Below, in pieces: positions 19,804 through 29,006 of a stretch of DNA of 64,000 nucleotides (the stretch's first letter is position 1; every line of letters begins with the position of its first letter). Made by a program: the position numbers and the translations under genes. Source of the DNA: Mycolicibacterium komossense (GTDB taxonomy: Bacteria; Actinomycetota; Actinomycetes; Mycobacteriales; Mycobacteriaceae); the NCBI RefSeq assembly GCF_025822605.1, contig NZ_JACKTY010000030.1, positions 62,001 through 126,000 on the forward strand, written 5' to 3'. A model generated the notes under the pieces. That model did not search any database. It was not told the DNA's origin and worked only from the letters and a program-made list of their open reading frames with translations.

Positions 19804-21417
19804 ATGGAGTCTTACGACGCCGGCCCGACCGACACCCCGGTCCTCGAAGAGACCATCGGTGCCAACTTGGCCCGGATCGCCGCCGCCCACCCCGATATCG
19901 AGGCGCTCGTCGACGTGGCGGCGGGCACTCGGTGGACGTACGCCGAACTGGATGCCGAAACCGATCTGGTAGCCCGGGGTTTGATGGCGCTGGGGATCGA
20001 CAAGGGTGACCGGGTGGGCATCTGGGCGCCCAACCGCGCCGAATGGACCATCGTGCAGTACGCGTCTGCCAAGATCGGCGCGATCCTGGTCAACGTCAAC
20101 CCCGCCTACCGGACCCACGAATTGGCCTATGTGCTCAACCAGTCAGGGGTGCGGACCCTGATCTCCGCGACCACCTTCAAGACGTCGGACTACCGCGACA
20201 TGGTCGAGCAGGTGCGCCCGGAAACGCCTGCGCTGCAGCAGGTGATCTTCCTCGACACCGATGACTGGGCACACCTGCGGGCCGGCGCCGCTTCGGTCGC
20301 TGTGGAAGCGCTGGCCGCGCGGCTGTCGGAGCTGACCAACGCCGATCCGATCAATATCCAATACACCTCGGGGACAACGGGATTCCCCAAGGGTGCGACG
20401 CTGTCACACCGCAACATCCTCAACAACGGGTACTTTGTCACCGACCTGATCAACCTGACCCCCGGTGACCGGCTGTGCATTCCGGTGCCCTTCTACCACT
20501 GCTTCGGCATGGTGATGGGGAACCTGGGCTGCACGACGCACGCAGCGACGATGGTCATCCCGGCGCCGGGTTTCGATCCGGGTGCGACGCTGGCGGCGGT
20601 CGAGAAGGAACGGTGTACCGGCGTCTACGGCGTCCCCACCATGTTCATCGCGATGCTCGGCCATCCCGAGTTCGCCGACTACGACCTGTCCTCGTTGCGC
20701 ACCGGGATCATGGCCGGCGCAGTCTGCCCGATCGAAGTGATGAAACGTTGCGTCAACGACATGCACATGACCGAGGTGGCGATCGCCTACGGCATGACCG
20801 AGACCTCACCGGTGTCGTGCCAGACCCTGATCGACGATGACGAGGAGCGGCGCACTTCGTCGATCGGCCGGGCCCATCCGCATATCGAGGTCAAGATCGT
20901 CGACCCGGCGACCGGGGAGGTCGTGGAGCGTGGACAGCCGGGGGAGTTCTGCACCCGCGGTTACTCGGTGATGTTGGGGTACTGGAACGATCTCGAAAAG
21001 ACCGCCGAAGCAATCGATTCCGAGGGCTGGATGCACACCGGCGACCTGGCGGTGATGCGCGACGACGGCTATTGCACGGTCGTCGGCCGCATCAAGGATA
21101 TGGTCATCCGAGGGGGCGAGAACGTCTACCCACGAGAGATCGAGGAGTTCCTCTACACCCATCCCGATGTCGACGACGCCCAGGTGATCGGCGTACCGGA
21201 TGCCAAATACGGTGAAGAGATCTGCGCCTGGATCCGGATGCGCGCCGGGGCGGCACGATTGGACGCCGACGCGGTGCGCTCGTTCGCCAAAGGCAAGCTG
21301 GCCCACTACAAGATCCCGCGGTATGTGCACATCGTCGAGGAATTCCCCATGACGGTGACGGGCAAGATCCGCAAGGTCGACATGCGTGCCGAGATGGTGC
21401 GGTTGCTCGGGCTCTAG
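19804..21417 (+). CDS. Fatty-acid/acyl-CoA ligase (FadD-type)
   Basis: 537 aa ANL-family ligase. Motifs: A3 [27 protein letters not shown]5 [11 protein letters not shown]7 [17 protein letters not shown]8 [22 protein letters not shown] and A10 with catalytic Lys TVTGKIRK. The [10 protein letters not shown] form is typical of FadD/Acs2-type medium- to long-chain ligases; it recalls mycobacterial FadD35, but I would not assign the symbol. It lies 2 bases after the first ligase, and a convergent IclR gene ends 19 bases downstream. Having two different ligases in tandem suggests activation of two carboxylic acids of one catabolic route. Confidence 0.92.
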   Translation: MESYDAGPTDTPVLEETIGANLARIAAAHPDIEALVDVAAGTRWTYAELDAETDLVARGLMALGIDKGDRVGIWAPNRAEWTIVQYASAKIGAILVNVNPAYRTHELAYVLNQSGVRTLISATTFKTSDYRDMVEQVRPETPALQQVIFLDTDDWAHLRAGAASVAVEALAARLSELTNADPINIQYTSGTTGFPKGATLSHRNILNNGYFVTDLINLTPGDRLCIPVPFYHCFGMVMGNLGCTTHAATMVIPAPGFDPGATLAAVEKERCTGVYGVPTMFIAMLGHPEFADYDLSSLRTGIMAGAVCPIEVMKRCVNDMHMTEVAIAYGMTETSPVSCQTLIDDDEERRTSSIGRAHPHIEVKIVDPATGEVVERGQPGEFCTRGYSVMLGYWNDLEKTAEAIDSEGWMHTGDLAVMRDDGYCTVVGRIKDMVIRGGENVYPREIEEFLYTHPDVDDAQVIGVPDAKYGEEICAWIRMRAGAARLDADAVRSFAKGKLAHYKIPRYVHIVEEFPMTVTGKIRKVDMRAEMVRLLGL

Positions 21418-21436
21418 CGTCGTGACCGGATACAGC

Positions 21437-22189
21437 TCAGGCCAGTAGCGGACTGAGCCGGTCCGCGCAGTCGACCAGGGTGGGCACCTGCCGTTGCAGC
21501 AGTTCGTGCTGGTCGGCGCGGCCCGACATCGCCAGGGCGGCCACCAGCGCGCCGGCCGGGGCCCGGACCGGCACGGCCACACACGCCGATCCGTCGCGCA
21601 GTTCACCCGTCTGGGTTGCGATACCCCGGTCTCTGACCACCTCAAGCTGTTCGGCCAGTACGGTTTTGGACGTCACTGTCTGCTCGGTCAGTGCGGCGAG
21701 CGGGGCCGTCAGCAATCCGTCGATATCGCTCTTCTCGGCCAGTAACAACTTCCCGACGGCGCACGCGTGCAGATTGCGGTTCAGTACCGCCTCGTCGGCC
21801 GGTGGCGGGAATTCGGCGTCGGCGTCCGCGGTCCGCACCGCGGTGTTGGTGAAATAGAACAGGTGCACACCGAATCGGACGGACAGGCGCAGTTCCGCGA
21901 GGACTTCGCGGGCGGCGGTGCACACCGTGGGTGTCACGGCAGCGTCGATCAGCAACCCCATCCGGCGGCCGAGGGAGAAGCCGGACAGATCCGGTAACCG
22001 TACGATGTAGCCGTCGGCCACAAGGAGATTGAGTAGCCGGTAGGTGGTCGCGGACGGTAGCGAGAGGTGCTCGGCGATCTCCTTCGCGGTCACCCCGACA
22101 CCGGCACGGGCGACTTCCTCGAGGACCCGCAGCGCACTCTGTACGGCCTTGGGTTGCCGGCCCGACAGTGAGCCGTCGGCGGGGCTCAT
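21437..22189 (-). CDS. IclR-family transcriptional regulator
   Basis: 250 aa. The N-terminal winged helix is AVQSALRVLEEVARAGVGV, then TAKEIAEHLSLPSATTYRLL and the wing LVADGYIVRLPD. The C-terminal effector domain has the family's LHACAVGKLLLA and RDRGIATQTGELRDGSACVAVPV. ATG 22189 overlaps the permease stop by 4 bases (ATGA), so it is co-transcribed with the amine permease. Long upstream open frame is a shadow. It most likely controls the amine operons on both sides through the GAAT-N4-ATTC sites. That link is inferred from position. Confidence 0.92.
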   Translation of the reverse strand: MSPADGSLSGRQPKAVQSALRVLEEVARAGVGVTAKEIAEHLSLPSATTYRLLNLLVADGYIVRLPDLSGFSLGRRMGLLIDAAVTPTVCTAAREVLAELRLSVRFGVHLFYFTNTAVRTADADAEFPPPADEAVLNRNLHACAVGKLLLAEKSDIDGLLTAPLAALTEQTVTSKTVLAEQLEVVRDRGIATQTGELRDGSACVAVPVRAPAGALVAALAMSGRADQHELLQRQVPTLVDCADRLSPLLA

Positions 22190-23643
22190 CGACGGACCTC
22201 CCACGGGTTGTAGTCGGCGAACACATCCGAGGTCACGGTCTCGTCGAAGACGCCGACCCGCTCGGACAGGTCCGGTACGACGCGCCGCCGCACCACGAAC
22301 AGTGCGATCCCGGCTGTCAGCAGCCCACCGTATACGGCGGTCGCGATCCACACCGGGGAATCGACGGTCAGTGCCGCCCATACCACCACGGCGATCATCA
22401 GTGCGGCGGTGATCAGGCCGACACACAGTGGCGTACGGGTCAATTCGCCGATCCGGCGGAGAAAGGCCGGTGTCGCCAAGCACACCAGCAGGTAGGCGCC
22501 GACGTAACCGTGGGCGGACAGGGCGAGTAGCCCGATCAGCACGTCGCGGCTGGATCCCGCGATGAACAGGTACGCCACCGGCACGCCGACGATCACCGGC
22601 ATCGCGACACACAGCGCGATGTGCGGCGTGCGATATCGGCGGTGCGCCAGCCCCATCCGGTGTGAGACCACACCTTCGCGGCCCATTGCGAACAATGTCC
22701 GCGACAGCGCGGTGGTCGAGCCGATGACGCAGGCGAACCACGACGCGGTGATACCGAGTTCCAGCGCGATCGACAACACGGTCGACCCCGCGCCCGCGGA
22801 GGCGGGCAGCGCCAAAACGATTGGTAGCGAGCTGAGTCCGCCGCGGACGGTCCCGCCCAGCTGCATGGCCGCGGCGAAGGTGTACAGCACCCCCAGGGCG
22901 ACGGGTGTCCATCGGATGGCGCGGGGCACGGAGACGAACGGGTTGCGGGCCTCACGGGCCACTGTGCCCGCGCTCTCGAACCCCACGTAGGAGACGATGG
23001 CCAGCAGCAACGCGAAACCGAATGCCGAATGTGTTTCCGGTGCTGCCGGTTGCGGCGGGTCGTGGCCGCGGGCTACCGACGAGGTGAACGCGATGATCAG
23101 CACCGTCGCGGCGACGACGATCGCGAACACCTCGACCGTCAGGGAAGTCCTGGCGGACAGGCGAATACCCCGGATCATCAGCGTCAGGGCAACTGCACCG
23201 ACGGCGACCGCGAGCACCGCGATCGTCGCCGCGCCGTCGGGAACACCGACCCGGCCCAGCAACGCGGTCAGGTAGCTTGCGGCGCCCAGTGTGCTGGCCA
23301 TGGCGGCCCCCGCGTAGCCGACGACCACCGACCAGCCCGCCGCGATTCCCGGCACCGGTCCCAGTCCTTTGACGGTGTAGCTGTAGAGGCCGCTGACCGC
23401 AACCATCCGGGTGGCGAACTGACTGACGCAGTAGCCGACCGCGGCCATCAGCAGCGCGGCGACGACGAACGCGGCCAGCGTCCAGCGTCCGGCTGCGGGG
23501 ATCACCAGGGCGGGCAGGGTCACCATCACCGCCGACGGTGCGACCGCCGAGACGGACTGCCCGAGTACCTGGGCGAAGGACAGCTGTGCCCGCTGCAGGC
23601 CCGATACGGGCGAGCTGCTCCTCATGGCCCGTCTGTCGCCCAT
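22186..23643 (-). CDS. APC-family amino acid/amine permease 1
   Basis: 485 aa membrane transporter with about twelve hydrophobic segments. The N-terminal SVSAVAPSAVMVTLPALVIP and VSGLYSYTVKGLGPVPGIAAGW correspond to helix 1 and helix 3 motifs of the APC superfamily, and FESAGTVAREARNPFVSVPRAI is the helix 6 region. The start is ATG 23643, with ATG 23625 as an alternative. It is divergent from the aldehyde dehydrogenase gene and upstream of the IclR gene. By context it imports an aromatic or other primary amine. Exact substrate is not readable from sequence. Confidence 0.9.
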   Translation of the reverse strand: MGDRRAMRSSSPVSGLQRAQLSFAQVLGQSVSAVAPSAVMVTLPALVIPAAGRWTLAAFVVAALLMAAVGYCVSQFATRMVAVSGLYSYTVKGLGPVPGIAAGWSVVVGYAGAAMASTLGAASYLTALLGRVGVPDGAATIAVLAVAVGAVALTLMIRGIRLSARTSLTVEVFAIVVAATVLIIAFTSSVARGHDPPQPAAPETHSAFGFALLLAIVSYVGFESAGTVAREARNPFVSVPRAIRWTPVALGVLYTFAAAMQLGGTVRGGLSSLPIVLALPASAGAGSTVLSIALELGITASWFACVIGSTTALSRTLFAMGREGVVSHRMGLAHRRYRTPHIALCVAMPVIVGVPVAYLFIAGSSRDVLIGLLALSAHGYVGAYLLVCLATPAFLRRIGELTRTPLCVGLITAALMIAVVVWAALTVDSPVWIATAVYGGLLTAGIALFVVRRRVVPDLSERVGVFDETVTSDVFADYNPWEVRR

Positions 23644-23708
23644 TCGTCGGAAGGTAGCCCATCGCCGGTCGTATCGAGTGTTTTCGGGATGAAATTCTGA
23701 GGATCGTC

Positions 23709-23720
23709 AAATGAGAATCG
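23709..23720. promoter_or_regulatory. Operator-like site, copy 1 (AAATGAGAATCG)
   Basis: Degenerate copy of the GAAT-GAGA-ATTC dyad found twice more in this intergenic region. It lies 66 bases upstream of the permease 1 start, in the position of a promoter-proximal operator for the minus-strand operon. Confidence 0.45.
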
Positions 23721-23794
23721 GCCGCGGAGAGGCTCGCGGTTGGGTCGGTTTTTCCGCCTACTGCATGGTGTCATCTGCTGTGATCGCCGCTCGG

Positions 23795-23830
23795 AAATGA
23801 GAATTCTCCGGTGTCGTCGAATGAGAATTC
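23795..23830. promoter_or_regulatory. Two operator-like dyads before the aldehyde dehydrogenase
   Basis: AAATGAGAATTC (23795-23806) and GAATGAGAATTC (23819-23830) are spaced 24 bases apart, start to start. The second is a perfect dyad, GAAT-GAGA-ATTC. Spacing near two helical turns fits cooperative binding by a regulator on one face of the DNA. Both lie 70-105 bases upstream of the dehydrogenase start. Confidence 0.55.
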
Positions 23831-23897
23831 CGTGCGCTTCAATATCCATTCGAATAAGGTGGTGACGCGCACCACATTCGGGCGTAGTTTCTGCGCT

Positions 23898-25427
23898 ATG
23901 CCAACTCTGATCAGTGCTAATTCTGATGCCAGTCGAGATACCAACGTTGATCTGGATCCGCGAGTGGTCGACTTTGTCTCGGCACCGAGGCAGATGTACA
24001 TCGACGGTCTGTGGGTCGACGCGCTGTCCGGCGCTCGCTTCGACACCGTGGACCCGGCCACCGAACAGGTGATCACCGCTGTTCCGCGCAGTGGAGCCGA
24101 AGACGTCGAGCGGGCTGTCCGCGCAGCACGCCGGGCCTTCGACGAGGGGCCGTGGCCCTCGATGACGCCGGCTGAGCGGCAACGGATGATCTGGCGCATC
24201 GGTGAGGGCATCACGGCCCGGGCGGATATGTTCGCGCAGTTGGAGACCATCGACAACGGCAAGTCGGTGGCCGTCGCGCGGGCGGTGGACGTCACGTGGG
24301 CTGCGGAGATCTTCTACTACTACGCCGGCTGGGCCACCAAGATCGAGGGCCGCACCGTCCCGGTCTCGGTGCCGTGGGCTCCCGGCGGCCGGTTCCACGC
24401 CTTCACGCTGCGCGAGCCGGTCGGGGTGTGCGCCCAGATCGTGCCGTGGAACTTCCCGCTGGTGATGGCGGCGTTCAAGGTCGCACCCGCCCTGGCCTGC
24501 GGGAATACCGTAATCCTCAAGCCTGCCGAGCAGACCCCGCTGACCGCGCTGCTGCTCGCCGAAGTGATCGCCGAGGCCGGCGTGCCCGACGGGGTGGTCA
24601 ACGTGCTGACCGGATTCGGGGACGTCGGCGCCGCATTGTCAGCCCACCCGGGAGTGGACAAGGTGGCGTTCACCGGGTCGACCGAGGTCGGCAAGAAGAT
24701 CGTCAACGCGGCGTCGGGGAATCTCAAGAAGGTCTCGCTGGAACTCGGCGGCAAGAGCCCGCAGGTGGTTTTCGCCGACGCGGACCTCGAGGCCGCGATC
24801 CCCGGTGCGGCCGGCGGCTTCCTGTTCAATCACGGCCAGACCTGCACCGCGGGCACCCGCCTGCTGGTCGAGGACAGCATTTTCGAGGAGTTCACCCAGG
24901 GTGTCGCGGAGTTCGCCCGCGCCCAGAAGATCGGGCCCGGGCTCGACCCGACCAACGACATCGGCCCGTTGGTCTCTCGCGAGCAGTTCACCAAGGTCAC
25001 CGGATATCTCGACGCCGGGATCGGCCAAGGTGCCCGCGCTTTGGCGGGCGGGGGCCGGCACGGGGATACCGGCTTCTACGTACAGCCGACCCTGTTGGTG
25101 GACGTCGAGCGCGATTTCAGCGTCTATCAGGAGGAGATCTTCGGGCCGGTCGCCGTCGCGGTGCCGTTCAACCGCGAGCGGGGGGTGCGCTTTGCGGCGA
25201 ACGACACGCCGTACGGGTTGGCCGCGAGCGTGTGGACCCGTGATGTGTCGACGGCGCATGAGGTGGCGGCTCAGATCAAGGCGGGCACCGTATGGGTCAA
25301 CTGCCATAACGCCTTCGACACCGCCCTGCCCTTCGGCGGCTACAAGCAATCCGGTTGGGGCCGGGAACTCGGTGAAGGAGCCATTGCTGAATACACCCAG
25401 ACGAAGGCTGTGAATATCGCGCTGTAG
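23898..25427 (+). CDS. Aldehyde dehydrogenase, phenylacetaldehyde type by context
   Basis: 509 aa NAD(P)-dependent aldehyde dehydrogenase. Visible motifs: PWNFPLVMAAFKVAPALACGNTVILKPAEQTP (helix and cofactor Lys, in adjoining segments), FTGSTEVGK, the catalytic Glu in LELGGKSPQ, and the catalytic Cys in FNHGQTCTAGTR. EEIFGPVAVAVPF and PFGGYKQSGWGREL complete the fold. ATG 23898 is chosen because it begins nearest to the conserved region; the frame is open to 23811. It would oxidise the aldehyde made by the copper amine oxidase encoded 1.6 kb downstream, giving phenylacetate or a hydroxyphenylacetate. Confidence 0.94.
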   Translation: MPTLISANSDASRDTNVDLDPRVVDFVSAPRQMYIDGLWVDALSGARFDTVDPATEQVITAVPRSGAEDVERAVRAARRAFDEGPWPSMTPAERQRMIWRIGEGITARADMFAQLETIDNGKSVAVARAVDVTWAAEIFYYYAGWATKIEGRTVPVSVPWAPGGRFHAFTLREPVGVCAQIVPWNFPLVMAAFKVAPALACGNTVILKPAEQTPLTALLLAEVIAEAGVPDGVVNVLTGFGDVGAALSAHPGVDKVAFTGSTEVGKKIVNAASGNLKKVSLELGGKSPQVVFADADLEAAIPGAAGGFLFNHGQTCTAGTRLLVEDSIFEEFTQGVAEFARAQKIGPGLDPTNDIGPLVSREQFTKVTGYLDAGIGQGARALAGGGRHGDTGFYVQPTLLVDVERDFSVYQEEIFGPVAVAVPFNRERGVRFAANDTPYGLAASVWTRDVSTAHEVAAQIKAGTVWVNCHNAFDTALPFGGYKQSGWGRELGEGAIAEYTQTKAVNIAL

Positions 25428-25440
25428 TTCTCAGGCGCTC

Positions 25441-25476
25441 GAATGGGAATTCGGGCGCACGCCATTCTCATTTGAG
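25441..25476. promoter_or_regulatory. Inverted pair of operator-like sites before permease 2
   Basis: GAATGGGAATTC (25441-25452) is a perfect GAAT-N4-ATTC dyad. CCATTCTCATTTGAG on the plus strand (25462-25476) holds the same motif, AAATGAGAATGG, in reverse. The pair lies 47-82 bases upstream of permease 2 and shares its sequence with the sites before the dehydrogenase. It could also form a hairpin between the two genes. Confidence 0.5.
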
Positions 25477-25522
25477 CTTCGAAAAAGCTAACGGCCCCGC
25501 AACCAATGATCATCCGCCTTAG

Positions 25523-27004
25523 ATGAAAGTAAATGCCATGACAACTGATGCGTTACTGCCCGGGGCCACCGCCGCCGGGCAGGAACACCACAAACTGGCG
25601 GGCAAGCTCGGCCCGACCGCGATCGTCTTCATGGTCGTCGCCGCGGCCGCGCCGCTCACCGTCGTCGCGGGCACGTTTCCGATCGGGATCGCGGCAGGCA
25701 ACGGCGCGGCGTTCCCCGCCTCCTACATCGTGTGTACCGCGGTGCTGCTGCTGTTCGCGGTCGGCTTCACCACGATGGCCCGCCACATCCGCGGCGCGGG
25801 CGCGTTCTACACCTATATTGCGCATGGTTTCGGCCGTCATGCCGGCCTCGGTTCGGCGTTCCTGGCGCTGTTGTCGTACACCGCCGTGCAGGTCGGGGTC
25901 TACGGCTACATCGGTGCCACGCTCAACGACCTGGTCACGTCTCACGGCGGACCTGCCGTGCCCTGGTACCTGTACGCGCTGGTGATGATGGCGGTGGTGG
26001 CCATGCTGGGCTATCGGCATATCGAACTGTCCGGCAAGGTGCTCGGCGTTCTGCTGATCTGCGAGGTCGGCATCGTGATGGTCGTCAACATCGCGGTCAT
26101 CGGCCACGGTGGTGGCGACGCGGGCCTGTCCAGTGCCGCGCTGCATCCAAGCGAGTTCTTCTCGGGTGCCCCGGGTATCGCACTGATCTTCGCGTTGGCC
26201 GGCTACATCGGCTTCGAGGCGACGGCCGTCTTCCGTGACGAGGCGCGTGATCCGGCCCGCACCATTCCCCGCGCCACTTATGCCGCACTGTTGCTGATCG
26301 GAGGGTTTTACGCGCTGAGCAGCTGGGCCATGGTCAGCGCCTGGGGCGACGACGATGCGGTGTCGACGGCGACGAACAGCCCGGCGACGATGCTGACTGA
26401 GACGGCCACCCGCTACGTCGGCTCGGTGGCCGGGGACCTGGTCCAGATCTTCCTCGTGACAAGCCTTTTCGCGGCTCTGCTGTCTTTCCATAACGTGTTG
26501 ACCCGTTACATCTTCGCCCTCGGGAACACCAGGGCACTGCCGCGACGGTGCGGACGCTCGCATGTGCGCCACGCGTCGCCCTACATCGCCTCGGTGGTGC
26601 AGACCATCTCGGCGTTGGTCGTACTCGTCGCTTGCGTGCTGGCCGGGCTCGATCCGGTGCTGCAGGTGTTCACCTGGTTCGTTGGGGCGGCCTCGGTCGG
26701 GATCGTCATACTGATGACGCTGACGTCCGCAGCGGTGGTGGTGTACTTCCGTCGGACCAAGTTCGACACCCGGCGCTGGCACACCCTTATCGCGCCCAGC
26801 TTGGGCTTCATCGGGCTGGCCCTGCTGTCGGTGATGACAGCGGTCAACCTGCCGTTGCTGGTCGGCGGGTCCGACACGCTCGCCGCCATCATCGGCGTGC
26901 TACTCGCCGGCGCTTTCCTCGGCGGGGCCGCGGTCGCGGTCCTGCGCCCACACGCCGGTCGCCAAGATTCTGATTCTGATTCCGAAAAGGAGATTTCCCG
27001 ATGA
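25523..27004 (+). CDS. APC-family amino acid/amine permease 2
   Basis: 493 aa with about twelve hydrophobic segments. The N-terminus HKLAGKLGPTAIVFMVVAAAAPLTVVAG is the helix 1 region of the actinobacterial APC subgroup, and GYIGFEATAVFRDEARDPARTIPRA is the helix 6/loop signature. It is not close to permease 1, so the two are not a recent duplication. Start ATG 25523 (MKVNAMTTD); ATG 25538 is possible. The stop overlaps the amine oxidase start by 4 bases, so the permease and oxidase are translationally coupled, strongly suggesting that it imports the oxidase substrate. Confidence 0.91.
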   Translation: MKVNAMTTDALLPGATAAGQEHHKLAGKLGPTAIVFMVVAAAAPLTVVAGTFPIGIAAGNGAAFPASYIVCTAVLLLFAVGFTTMARHIRGAGAFYTYIAHGFGRHAGLGSAFLALLSYTAVQVGVYGYIGATLNDLVTSHGGPAVPWYLYALVMMAVVAMLGYRHIELSGKVLGVLLICEVGIVMVVNIAVIGHGGGDAGLSSAALHPSEFFSGAPGIALIFALAGYIGFEATAVFRDEARDPARTIPRATYAALLLIGGFYALSSWAMVSAWGDDDAVSTATNSPATMLTETATRYVGSVAGDLVQIFLVTSLFAALLSFHNVLTRYIFALGNTRALPRRCGRSHVRHASPYIASVVQTISALVVLVACVLAGLDPVLQVFTWFVGAASVGIVILMTLTSAAVVVYFRRTKFDTRRWHTLIAPSLGFIGLALLSVMTAVNLPLLVGGSDTLAAIIGVLLAGAFLGGAAVAVLRPHAGRQDSDSDSEKEISR

Positions 27005-28935
27005 GCACCGCTACCGTCGAAACCGCCGATCCTGCCGCCTCGACAGCGCCGGACCACCCACTGACCCCACTCAGTGCTGACGAAATCCTCTCTGCGCGAA
27101 AGATTATCGACGACAACGGCTTGCTCGGCGAGAGCGTGAGATTCGTCTTCGTCGCACTCGACGAGCCGCACAAGAAGATCGTGCAGACCTTCGAGCCCGG
27201 CGATCCGATCGACCGGTGTGCGCGGGTGCTGCTGCTGGACCGGGCAACCGGGCAGGGCAGTGACCTGGTGGTGTCGATCACCGCGGAGCGGATCGTCAGC
27301 CGGGTTGCCATCAACTCCGAAGCCGACGGCCACGTACCCATCCTCGACCAGGAATTCGAGGACATCGAAGCATTCCTGCTGGAGTGCCCCGAATGGCTCG
27401 AGGCGATGCGCAAACGCGACCTCAAACCCACCGATGTGCGTGCAGTTCCGTTGTCGGCCGGGGTGTTCGGGCACGAGGACGAAGTCGGCCGGCGCATCGT
27501 CCGCGTGCTGGCGTTCTACCAGTACGACGAAGCCGATCTGCCCTGGGCACACCCGATCGACGGCGTCGTCGCCTATGTGGACCTGACAGCGCGCACGGTC
27601 GTCAAGGTGATTGACGAGATGACCCTGCCGTTGCCGACCGAGCGCGGTGAGTGGGACGCCGAGCCGCACGCGGTGCCGGCGCGGACCGACCTGAAGCCCA
27701 TCGAGATCACCCAGCCCGAGGGGGCCAGCTTCACTGTCGACGGCAACCAGATCACCTGGGCTGATTGGTCTTTCCGCTTCGGATTCGATGTACGTGAGGG
27801 CCTGACGTTGCATCAGCTGTCGATCGACGGCAGGCCGGTGGTGTACCGCGCGTCGATCGCCGAGATGGTCGTGCCCTACGCAGACCCGTCGCCGGTGCGC
27901 TACTGGCAGAACTATTTCGACCAGGGCGAGTACCTGTTCGGCCGCTACACCAATTCCCTCGAACTGGGCTGCGACTGTTTGGGCGAGATCAAGTACTTCG
28001 ATGTCACCATCGCCGACGAGGACGGCCGGCCCAAGGTGATGAAGAACGCGATCTGTCTGCACGAGGAGGACTACGGCGTGCTGTGGAAGCACACCGACAT
28101 GTTCAACGGCATGGCCGAAACCCGGCGGTCCCGTCGGCTCGTCATCTCGTTCTTCCTGACCATCGGTAACTACGACTACGGTTTCTACTGGTACCTCTAC
28201 CTCGACGGCACGATTCAGTTGGAGGCCAAGGCCACCGGCATCGTGTTCGCCTCTGCCTACCGCGGACCGGACGGTTACTCGACCGAGATGGCTCCTGGCC
28301 TTGGTGCCCCGTTCCATCAGCACATGTTTTCCGCCAGGTTGGATATGGCTGTGGACGGTGATGTCAACGTAGTCGAGGAAGTCGACGCTGTTGCGGTTCC
28401 TATCGGCCCGGACAACCCGTGGGGCAACGCATTTCGTCCGCAGAAGACCAGACTGAGCCGCGAGTCCGAGGCCATGCGGATCGCCGACAACCTCAAGGCC
28501 CGAGTCTGGCATATCACCAATCCGACCAAGCAGAATCGGTTGGGCCAGGACGTCGGGTACGCGCTGCATCCGGAAGGGCAACCGGTGTTGTTGGCCGACC
28601 CGTCCAGTTCGATCGCGCAGCGGGCGGCATTCGCGACCAAGCATCTGTGGGTCACCCAGTACGACCCGTCGGAACGCTATCCGGCCGGTCAGTTCGTCAA
28701 CCAGCATCCCGGGGACGGCGGGCTGCCCTCGTTCATCGCGCACGATCGGGATATCGACGGCCAGGACATCGTGGTCTGGCACACCTTCGGGCTGACGCAC
28801 TTCCCGCGGCCCGAGGACTGGCCGGTCATGCCGGTGGACTACGCCGGCTTCAAGTTGAAGCCGGTCGGCTTCTTCGATCGCAACCCGGCCCTGAACGTTC
28901 CGGCGGCACCGAAGTCGCACTGCTGCGAGAGTTGA
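27001..28935 (+). CDS. Copper-containing primary amine oxidase (TPQ)
   Basis: 644 aa quinoprotein that oxidises primary amines to aldehydes, releasing ammonia and hydrogen peroxide. The topaquinone precursor Tyr is in TIGNYDYGFYW, the catalytic base Asp in NYFDQGEYLFGRY, two copper His in HQHMFSARLD and the third in GLTHFPRPEDWPVMP, all as in Arthrobacter phenylethylamine/histamine oxidase. It lacks a signal peptide, so it should be cytoplasmic like the Arthrobacter enzyme. AAAAGGAG lies 8 bases before ATG 27001, which overlaps the permease stop. Product aldehyde is the likely substrate of the dehydrogenase upstream. Phenylethylamine or tyramine is the best guess for the amine. Confidence 0.96.
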   Translation: MSTATVETADPAASTAPDHPLTPLSADEILSARKIIDDNGLLGESVRFVFVALDEPHKKIVQTFEPGDPIDRCARVLLLDRATGQGSDLVVSITAERIVSRVAINSEADGHVPILDQEFEDIEAFLLECPEWLEAMRKRDLKPTDVRAVPLSAGVFGHEDEVGRRIVRVLAFYQYDEADLPWAHPIDGVVAYVDLTARTVVKVIDEMTLPLPTERGEWDAEPHAVPARTDLKPIEITQPEGASFTVDGNQITWADWSFRFGFDVREGLTLHQLSIDGRPVVYRASIAEMVVPYADPSPVRYWQNYFDQGEYLFGRYTNSLELGCDCLGEIKYFDVTIADEDGRPKVMKNAICLHEEDYGVLWKHTDMFNGMAETRRSRRLVISFFLTIGNYDYGFYWYLYLDGTIQLEAKATGIVFASAYRGPDGYSTEMAPGLGAPFHQHMFSARLDMAVDGDVNVVEEVDAVAVPIGPDNPWGNAFRPQKTRLSRESEAMRIADNLKARVWHITNPTKQNRLGQDVGYALHPEGQPVLLADPSSSIAQRAAFATKHLWVTQYDPSERYPAGQFVNQHPGDGGLPSFIAHDRDIDGQDIVVWHTFGLTHFPRPEDWPVMPVDYAGFKLKPVGFFDRNPALNVPAAPKSHCCES

Positions 28936-29006
28936 GTCCACCGGTGCTGCGTCACCACGCCCGCGATTGGGCCCGCGGCGCCATTGCCTAAGTGGTTGAA
29001 TAAGCC

